NCBI GenBank assembly: GCA_047605605.1
Contig: JASGFG010000096.1
Coordinates: 1-12,323 of the forward strand
Source of the DNA: JAATGA01 sp047605605
GTDB lineage: Bacteria; Pseudomonadota; Alphaproteobacteria; Rhodobacterales; Rhodobacteraceae
DNA length: 12,323 nt
Direction: 5' to 3'
Part shown: in pieces, positions 6,070-12,323 of the stretch
Layout of the letters: each line of letters starts with the position of its first letter
Numbering within the stretch: the stretch's first letter is position 1
Made by a program: the position numbers and the translations under genes
Notes under the pieces: generated by a model
What the model was told of the DNA's origin: nothing
Seen by the model: only the letters and a program-made list of their open reading frames with translations
The model's database searches: none

Positions 6070-6743
6070 TGCTGTTCGCCGCAGGCTTCGGCACCCGCAT
6101 GGGCGCGCTGACCGCAACCCGGCCGAAGCCGCTGATCCCCGTTCAGGGGCGGGCGCTGATCGACCATGCGCTGGCGCTGGCGGATGAGGCGGGGGTCACG
6201 CGGCGGGTGGCAAATGCGCATTACCTTGCCGATCAGGTCGCGCTGCACCTTTCGGGCACAGGCACCGAGGTCAGCCGCGAGGACCCGATCCTCGACACGG
6301 CGGGCGGCTTGCGCGCGGCGCTGCCGCTGCTGGGGCCGGGGCCGGTGATGACGCTGAACACCGATGCCGTCTGGACGGGCGCGAACCCCTTGCGCGAATT
6401 GGACGCCGCCTGGGACGGCGCGCGGATGGATGCGCTGCTGCTGTTGCTGCCTGCCGGTCTGGCGCGGTCGCAGACCGGCCGGTCGGATTTCGTGATGGAT
6501 GCCGCGGGCCACATCGACTGGGCCCGCGGGCGCGAGGGGTATCTTTACCTTGGCGCGCAGATCGTCGATCCGCGGCTTTTGCCGGACCTGCCGCCGGGGC
6601 CGGTGCCGATGCGCGCCGCATGGGACCGCTGGATCGCCGCCGGACGGGCGTTCGGCATCGTCCATGAGGGCGACTGGTGCGACGTGGGCCACCCCGGCGG
6701 CCTGGCCGAGGCCGAGGCGATGCTGGCGGGCGCGCATGGCTAG
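6048..6743 (+). CDS. murU: MurNAc-1-phosphate uridylyltransferase MurU
   Basis: This 231-residue nucleotidyltransferase converts MurNAc-1-phosphate, the AmgK product, with UTP to UDP-MurNAc. That step bypasses de novo MurA/MurB synthesis. The signature FAAGFGTRMGAL...RPKPLIPV (10-32) contains the G-x-G-T-R loop and Lys27. Asp106 in LNTD binds metal. WCDVGHP near 210-215 carries the second metal Asp212, where the commoner family form is DVGTP or DIGTP. The ATG at 6048 overlaps amgK by 22 bases and has GGAAAG nearby. A second in-frame ATG at 6069 forms TGATG with the amgK stop but lacks a ribosome site and would trim seven residues. The family resembles mannose-1-phosphate guanylyltransferases, so automatic annotation may call it that; the AmgK neighbour favours MurU. 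Confidence 0.88.
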   Translation: MRNDFPLMLFAAGFGTRMGALTATRPKPLIPVQGRALIDHALALADEAGVTRRVANAHYLADQVALHLSGTGTEVSREDPILDTAGGLRAALPLLGPGPVMTLNTDAVWTGANPLRELDAAWDGARMDALLLLLPAGLARSQTGRSDFVMDAAGHIDWARGREGYLYLGAQIVDPRLLPDLPPGPVPMRAAWDRWIAAGRAFGIVHEGDWCDVGHPGGLAEAEAMLAGAHG

Positions 6744-9678
6744 GGTCTGGTCGCTGCCCCCCGGCGCGGATTTTCCCGCCGAACTGGTCGCCGGTCTGCG
6801 CGAGCGGATGGCCGGGCAGCCGCCCGAGGCCATGGCGCGGGTGCGACTTTACGTCAACACCCAGCGGATGCGGCGCCGGATCGTCGACCTGATGTCGGCC
6901 AGCGGGGCGGGTTTTCTGCCGCGCATCCGGCTGGTCAGCGAACTGGGCGACGAGGTGGCGATTCCCGGCCTGCCCGCCCCGGTCCCGCCGCTGCGCCGCC
7001 GGCTGGAGCTGACGCGGCTGGTCGGGCGGCTGCTGGACGCACAGCCCGACCTTGCGCCGAAATCGGCGCTTTACGATCTGGCCGACAGTCTGGCCGCGCT
7101 GATGGACGAGATGCAGGGCGAGGGCGTTCCCCCCGCACGGATCGCGGCGCTGGATGTGTCCAGCCATTCCGCCCATTGGGCGCGCACGCAGGCATTCCTG
7201 GCCATCGTCGCGCCGTTCTTCGGGCCGGACGCCCCGCCCGATGCCGAGGCACGGCGGCGCATGGTGGTCGAGCGCCTGGCCGAGGCCTGGCAGGCCGACC
7301 CGCCGCAGGACCCGGTGATCGTCGCAGGTTCCACCGGGTCGCGGGGCACGACGGCACTGTTCATGCAGGCGGTGATGCGGCTGCCGCAGGGGGCGCTGAT
7401 CCTGCCGGGGTTCGACCCGATGCCGGGGCCGGCGTGGCGCGCGCTGGACAATGCGCTGACGGCCCAGGACCATCCGCAGTTCCGGTTCCGCCATCTGCTG
7501 ACCCTGCTGGACCTGACGCCGGACGAGGTTGCGCCGTGGCGCAGCGCACCGCCCCCTGATCCTGCGCGCAACCGCCTGATCTCGCTTTCGCTGCGCCCCG
7601 CCCCGGTGACGGATCAATGGCTGGCCGAGGGGCAGGACTTGCCCGATCTGGTCGAGGCGACCACGGGGCTGACGCTGATCGAGGCGCCGGGGCCGCGGGC
7701 CGAGGCGCTGGCCATCGCGCTGGTCCTGCGCCGGGCGATCGAGGACGGCGAACGCGCCGCGCTGATCACGCCGGACCGGGTGCTGACCCGGCAGGTGGCG
7801 GCGGCGCTGGACCGCTGGGGCATCGTTCCCGACGACAGCGCGGGCGAGCCGTTGCAGCAGACGGCCGCCGGTCGTTTCCTGCGGCAGGTCGTGCGGATGA
7901 TGGGCGAAAGACTGACGCCCGAGACGCTGCTGGCGCTGCTGAAACAGCCGCTGGCGGGCACGGGGGGCGACCGGGGCGACCATCTGCGCTTCACCCGCGA
8001 TCTGGAACTGCATCTGCGCCGCCACGGCCCGGCCTTTCCCGACGGCGCGTCGATCATGGATTGGGCGTCGCGGCGCAAGGATGGCGCGGCGACGGGCTGG
8101 GCCGCGGCACTGGCCGGGGCGCTGGACCGGGTCGAGATAGGCGGCGAGGCGCCGCTGGCCGATCACGTCGCCCGCCACCGCGCGCTGGCCGAGGGGTTCG
8201 CGCGCGGCACCGGGGCCGCCGGAACCGGCGCGCTGTGGCAGCAGGAGCCGGGCGAGAAAGCGCTGGCCCTGTTCGACGCGCTGGCCGCCGAGGCGGAGCA
8301 TGGCGGCAGCTTTACCATCGCCGCCTATCGCGACCTGTTCGACGCCCTGATCTCGCGTCAGGAGGTGCGGCAGACGCTGGAGGCGGACCCCCGCGTCATG
8401 ATCTGGGGCACGCTGGAGGCGCGGGTTTCCGGGGCCGATCTGGTGGTGCTGGCGGGGCTGAACGACGGGGTCTGGCCCGGTCTGGCGAACCCCGACCCGT
8501 GGTTGAACCGGCAGATGCGGAAAGAGGCGGGGCTGTTGCTGCCCGAACGCCAGATCGGGCTTGCGGCGCATGACTATCAGCAGGCGGTGGCGGCCCCCCG
8601 TGTGGTGATCAGCCGCGCCGCCCGCGATGCCGAGGCGGAAACCGTGCCGTCGCGCTGGCTGAACCGGCTGATGAACCTGATGGAAGGGCTGCCCGCGAAA
8701 CGCGGCCCCCAGGCGCTGGCCGCGATGCGCGACCGCGGGCGCGGCTGGCTGGGCCTTGCCGCCGCGCTGGAACGGCCCGGCGCCGCGATGAGGTCCGATC
8801 CGCGCCTGACGCCCGCGCCCCGGCCGGCCCCGCGCCCGCCGCTGGCGGTGCGTCCGATGCGGCTGCCGCTGACGCGGATTTCCACGCTGATCCGCGACCC
8901 CTATGCGATCTATGCGCGCGAGGTGCTGCGGCTGAAGCCGCTGGACCCGCTGCGCCATGCCCCCGATGCGCGGGGCCGGGGCGAGGTGCTGCACCTGATC
9001 CTTGAACGCTTTGTCAAGGAACGCCCCCTGTCCGAGACGATGGCCGAAGCCCATGCCCGCCTGATGGCCGGGGCGGCCGAAGTGCTGGCGGCCGAGGTGC
9101 CCTGGCCCGCCGCGCGCATCCTGTGGCTGGCCCGGCTGGCCCGCGCGGCCGACCACTTCCTGACCTTCGACGCCACCGAGGGCGGCAGGACGCTGGCGCT
9201 GGAGGACAGGGGCGAGCTGACGGTTGACCCGCTGCCCTTCCGGCTGTTCGGCATTCCCGACCGGATCGACGAGATGCCAGGCGGGCGGTTGCACCTGATC
9301 GACTACAAGACCGGAACACCCCCCAGTGAAGAGCAGCAAAAGAAGTTCGACAAGCAGTTGCTGCTGGCGGCGGCGATGGCAGAACGCGGGGGCTTTGCCG
9401 CACTTGGCCCGCGCGAGGTGGCGCGCATCACCTATCTGGGGATGGGGGCAGGCAACAAGAAGGTGCAGACCGACCTGACCCCCGCGCTGACCGGCGCGGT
9501 GTGGGAGGGGCTGGTGCGCCTGATCACCCGCTATATGGCGCGCGATCAGGGCTATGCCGCCCGCCGCGCCGTGTTCGAGGACCGTTTTCCCGGCGATTAC
9601 GACCATCTGGCCCGGCATGGCGAATGGCAGATGTCGGACCGCGCCGTGCCCGAAACCGTGGGGCCGGAAGATGAGTGA
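6736..9678 (+). CDS. addB: Double-strand break repair protein AddB
   Basis: AddB is the non-motor partner of AddA in the helicase-nuclease that resects double-strand breaks and loads RecA. The 980-residue product has an inactive helicase-like body and a C-terminal RecB-type nuclease. Nuclease residues are His753 in GRGEVLHLILERF, Asp842 in GIPDRIDE, Asp856 and Lys858 in IDYKTG, and Gln874. I find no Walker A in the N-terminal region, in contrast to Bacillus AddB. The translation contains no cysteine at all; where an iron-sulphur AddB has a CPY motif, this one reads ISTLIRDPYAIYAREVL. An iron-sulphur cluster is therefore impossible. The start overlaps murU by eight bases (ATGGCTAG) and the stop overlaps addA by eight (ATGAGTGA), implying coupled translation. 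Confidence 0.93.
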   Translation: MARVWSLPPGADFPAELVAGLRERMAGQPPEAMARVRLYVNTQRMRRRIVDLMSASGAGFLPRIRLVSELGDEVAIPGLPAPVPPLRRRLELTRLVGRLLDAQPDLAPKSALYDLADSLAALMDEMQGEGVPPARIAALDVSSHSAHWARTQAFLAIVAPFFGPDAPPDAEARRRMVVERLAEAWQADPPQDPVIVAGSTGSRGTTALFMQAVMRLPQGALILPGFDPMPGPAWRALDNALTAQDHPQFRFRHLLTLLDLTPDEVAPWRSAPPPDPARNRLISLSLRPAPVTDQWLAEGQDLPDLVEATTGLTLIEAPGPRAEALAIALVLRRAIEDGERAALITPDRVLTRQVAAALDRWGIVPDDSAGEPLQQTAAGRFLRQVVRMMGERLTPETLLALLKQPLAGTGGDRGDHLRFTRDLELHLRRHGPAFPDGASIMDWASRRKDGAATGWAAALAGALDRVEIGGEAPLADHVARHRALAEGFARGTGAAGTGALWQQEPGEKALALFDALAAEAEHGGSFTIAAYRDLFDALISRQEVRQTLEADPRVMIWGTLEARVSGADLVVLAGLNDGVWPGLANPDPWLNRQMRKEAGLLLPERQIGLAAHDYQQAVAAPRVVISRAARDAEAETVPSRWLNRLMNLMEGLPAKRGPQALAAMRDRGRGWLGLAAALERPGAAMRSDPRLTPAPRPAPRPPLAVRPMRLPLTRISTLIRDPYAIYAREVLRLKPLDPLRHAPDARGRGEVLHLILERFVKERPLSETMAEAHARLMAGAAEVLAAEVPWPAARILWLARLARAADHFLTFDATEGGRTLALEDRGELTVDPLPFRLFGIPDRIDEMPGGRLHLIDYKTGTPPSEEQQKKFDKQLLLAAAMAERGGFAALGPREVARITYLGMGAGNKKVQTDLTPALTGAVWEGLVRLITRYMARDQGYAARRAVFEDRFPGDYDHLARHGEWQMSDRAVPETVGPEDE

Positions 9679-12323
9679 GATCCGGCGCGACGATGCGACC
9701 GAGCGGCAGGTGCGCGCCGCCGACCCGACGGCCACGACCTGGCTTTCGGCCAATGCCGGGTCGGGCAAGACGCGGGTTCTGACCGACCGGGTGGCGCGGC
9801 TGCTGCTGAACGGGGTCGAGCCGCAGCATATCCTGTGCCTGACCTATACCAAGGCCGCCGCGACCGAGATGCAGAACCGCCTGTTCCGCCGTCTGGGCCA
9901 GTGGGCGATGAAGCCCGATCCCGACCTGCGCGCCGATCTGTTGGCGCTTGGCGAGACCGGGCTGACGCATGATCATCTGGCGCAGGCGCGGCGGCTGTTC
10001 GCCCGCGCGATCGAGACGCCGGGCGGCCTGCGCATCCAGACGATCCACTCCTTCTGCGCGACGCTGTTGCGCCGCTTTCCGCTGGAGGCGGGCGTATCGC
10101 CGCAGTTCATGGAACTTGACGACCGCGCCGCCCGCATCCTGCGCGAGGAGATCGTCGAGGAACTGGCCCTGACCCGCCCGGATGTGATGGCCGATCTTGC
10201 CCGCCCCTATACCGGCGAGGATTTCGCCGGCCTGATGGAAGAGGTGGGGGGCCATGCCTCGCGCTTTGTCGCGCCGCTGGATCTGGCCGCGGCGCGCGCG
10301 CTGTTCGGCGCCTCGGCTGCCGATGGCATTCCCGCGGTTCTGGCGGATGTGTTTCTGGGCGGGGAGGCGGAATGGCTGGCCGCGATGCAGCCGGTCCTTC
10401 TGTCGGGCGGCGCGACCGACCAGAAGCTGGCGGCGGCGCTGTCCGCCCTGCCGCTGGCCGCGCCCGATGCCGATACGCTGGCCGCGATGGAGGGGCTGTT
10501 CCTGACCGGAGCCAAGGCGAAAGAGCCGTTTACCGCCAAGATCGGCAGCCTGCCCACCAAGGCCACGCGCGCCGCGCTGGACCCGGTGGCGCTGGACCGG
10601 CTGGAAAATCTGATGCGGCGGGTGGAACTGGCCCGGCCGCGGCGGCTGGCGCTGATGGCGGCGGAAAAGACGGCGGTGCTGCACCGCTTTGCCGCCGCCT
10701 TCCTGCCGCTTTACGCCGCGCGAAAGGCGGCGCGCGGCTGGCTCGATTTCGACGACCTGATCCAGCGGGCAAAGGCGCTTCTGACCGATCCTTCGGTGGC
10801 GGCCTGGGTGCTGTTCCGGCTGGACGGCGGGATCGACCACATCCTGGTCGACGAGGCGCAGGATACCAGCCCTGACCAGTGGCGGGTGATCGAATTGCTG
10901 GCGGCCGAGTTCACCGCCGGGCAGGGCGCACAGGAAAATCCGCGCACGCTGTTCGTGGTCGGCGACAAGAAGCAGTCGATCTATTCGTTCCAGGGGGCGG
11001 ATGTCGCGGCCTTCGATGCGAAACAGGCGATGTTCCAAAGCCGCTTTACCCAGGCGGAGCTGACCTTTCGCACCGAAAAGCTGGAACATTCCTTCCGGTC
11101 GTCGCCTGCCATCCTGTCGCTGGTCGATGCGACCTTCGGCGACCGCTTTCCCCGCGCGCTGGGCGAGGGGATCGCCCATATCGCGCACAAATCCGCGCTG
11201 CCGGGCAGGGTCGATCTGTGGCCGCTGATCGAAAAGGCCGACAAGGCCGAGGACGAGGATTGGGAAAACCCGGTCGACCTGATCACCGACAGCCATCATG
11301 CCGCCCGTCTGGCCGAGGCGGTGGCGCGGGAAATCCGCACGATGATCGACGATGGCGTGCGGATCGTGGACGAGGGCATCAGCCGGCCCTGCCATGCCGG
11401 GGATTTCCTGATCCTGGTCCAGCGCCGGTCGACCGTCTTTGCCGAGATCATCGACGCCTGCAAGAAGGCGGGCCTTCCCATCGCCGGGGCCGACCGGCTG
11501 AAGCTGGGGGCGGAACTGGCGGTCAAGGACATCGCGGCGCTTCTGTCCTTTCTGGCCCTGCCCGAGGATGACCTGTCGCTGGCCACGGTCCTGCGCTCGC
11601 CTCTGTGCGGCTGGACCGAGGGCGAGCTTTACGACCTGGCGCAGCCTCGGCCCGGCTATCTGTGGCAGGCGCTGCGGGCCGATGCGCGCTGGCCCGAAAC
11701 GCGGGCCATGTTGAACGACCTGCGCGACCGGGCCGACTATCTTCGCCCGTTCGAGCTGATCGAACGCGCGCTGACCCGCTGGGACGGGCGCCGCCGGCTG
11801 ATCGCCCGGCTGGGGGCCGAGGCCGAGGATGGCATAGACGAGCTCTTGTCGCAGGCGCTGTCCTATGAGCGCAGCGAAGTGCCCAGCCTGACGGGCTTTC
11901 TGACGCGGCTTCAGACCGACGACGTGGATGTGAAGCGGCAGATGGAAAGCGGCGGACGGCGCATCCGGGTGATGACCGTGCATGGCGCCAAGGGGCTGGA
12001 GGCGCCCATCGTGATCCTGCCCGATACCGCCGACCGCAAGCCCCGCGACAATGACGAGGTGCATGTGCTGGACGGCGGCGCCGCGGTCTGGAAGGTCGCG
12101 GCCGAAGATGCCCCGCCCGCGCTGGCACAGGCGCGGGGGCGGCGGGCCGAACGGACGGCGGATGAAAACCTGCGGCTGCTTTACGTCGCGCTGACGCGGG
12201 CGCGGTGCTGGCTGATCGTCTGCGGCGCGGGCGAGGCCAGGACCGATGCCGCCTGGCATTCGCTGGTCGCGGCCGGCATGGCGGCGGTCGGCGCGCAGCC
12301 CGGCCCGGCGGGGCGCCTGCGGT
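9671..12323 (+). CDS. addA: Double-strand break repair helicase AddA (partial, runs off right edge)
   Basis: AddA is the UvrD/RecB-like 3'-5' helicase and second nuclease of the AddAB complex. The frame is open from the ATG at 9671 to the window end, 884 complete codons. Superfamily 1 motifs occur in order: Walker A SANAGSGKT (26-34), motif Ia LCLTYTKAAATEM (about 56-68), IQTIHSFC near 125, Walker B VDEAQDTSPDQW (Asp394), motif III GDKKQSIYSFQG (431-442), motif IV LEHSFRSS (471-478), motif V VHGAKGLEA (770-778) and motif VI LYVALTRAR (837-845). The C-terminal nuclease domain is outside the window; alphaproteobacterial AddA is usually about 1,100-1,170 residues. The helicase motor is intact. 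The start overlaps the addB end by eight bases, as expected for a 1:1 complex. Confidence 0.95.
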   Translation, partial: MSEIRRDDATERQVRAADPTATTWLSANAGSGKTRVLTDRVARLLLNGVEPQHILCLTYTKAAATEMQNRLFRRLGQWAMKPDPDLRADLLALGETGLTHDHLAQARRLFARAIETPGGLRIQTIHSFCATLLRRFPLEAGVSPQFMELDDRAARILREEIVEELALTRPDVMADLARPYTGEDFAGLMEEVGGHASRFVAPLDLAAARALFGASAADGIPAVLADVFLGGEAEWLAAMQPVLLSGGATDQKLAAALSALPLAAPDADTLAAMEGLFLTGAKAKEPFTAKIGSLPTKATRAALDPVALDRLENLMRRVELARPRRLALMAAEKTAVLHRFAAAFLPLYAARKAARGWLDFDDLIQRAKALLTDPSVAAWVLFRLDGGIDHILVDEAQDTSPDQWRVIELLAAEFTAGQGAQENPRTLFVVGDKKQSIYSFQGADVAAFDAKQAMFQSRFTQAELTFRTEKLEHSFRSSPAILSLVDATFGDRFPRALGEGIAHIAHKSALPGRVDLWPLIEKADKAEDEDWENPVDLITDSHHAARLAEAVAREIRTMIDDGVRIVDEGISRPCHAGDFLILVQRRSTVFAEIIDACKKAGLPIAGADRLKLGAELAVKDIAALLSFLALPEDDLSLATVLRSPLCGWTEGELYDLAQPRPGYLWQALRADARWPETRAMLNDLRDRADYLRPFELIERALTRWDGRRRLIARLGAEAEDGIDELLSQALSYERSEVPSLTGFLTRLQTDDVDVKRQMESGGRRIRVMTVHGAKGLEAPIVILPDTADRKPRDNDEVHVLDGGAAVWKVAAEDAPPALAQARGRRAERTADENLRLLYVALTRARCWLIVCGAGEARTDAAWHSLVAAGMAAVGAQPGPAGRLR

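Noticed and set aside
6271..9768. A very long open frame (over 1,100 codons) on the minus strand opposite addB
   Set aside because: It is a compositional shadow. The plus strand carries addB with clear nuclease motifs, and the antisense translation is Arg/Gln/Gly/Pro-rich with no recognisable domain.
9524..12259. A 911-codon open frame on the minus strand opposite addA
   Set aside because: Same cause: GC-rich codons of addA leave the opposite strand free of stops. All helicase motifs are on the plus strand, and the antisense product is His/Gln/Arg-rich without family signatures.

Overview
The window is high-GC (visibly about two thirds G+C), gene-dense alphaproteobacterial chromosome. Gene order and protein signatures point to the Rhodobacterales (Paracoccaceae/Rhodobacter-like), but the genus cannot be fixed from this sequence. 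There are no mobile elements, CRISPR arrays, tRNAs or rRNAs.

Left part (1-2496): the RegB/RegA (PrrB/PrrA) redox two-component locus. The response regulator regA (minus strand, 3' part outside the window) lies behind senC/prrC, a SCO1-type copper/thiol protein. The sensor kinase regB is transcribed divergently from a 92-bp shared intergenic region. The kinase keeps the quinone-binding GGLSNPF motif, the H-box histidine and the redox cysteine, so the switch looks intact.

Middle (2497-4546): a perfect CtrA box (TTAA-N7-TTAAC, 2520-2535) precedes a TTG-started gene for a membrane-anchored multi-PAS protein with no kinase domain. Its position beside tsaE and its domain make-up suggest the kinase-less DivL of Rhodobacterales, a modulator of the CtrA phosphorelay. 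After it comes a 375-bp gap with hairpins, a tandem 15-bp repeat and a possible promoter for the next operon.

Right part (4547-12323): a tightly overlapping plus-strand operon, tsaE-amgK-murU-addB-addA. TsaE is the ATPase of tRNA t6A synthesis. AmgK and MurU are the kinase and uridylyltransferase of the MurNAc recycling shortcut to UDP-MurNAc. AddB and AddA form the double-strand-break repair helicase-nuclease; addA is cut by the right edge. AddB contains no cysteine, so it cannot hold the iron-sulphur cluster known from Bacillus AddB.

Most of this is recognisable housekeeping and regulatory content. I see no wholly new system. The most interesting signal is the CtrA box in front of the DivL-like gene, which would close a feedback loop on CtrA. 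Next are the noncanonical AddB and the possibly leaderless tsaE promoter.
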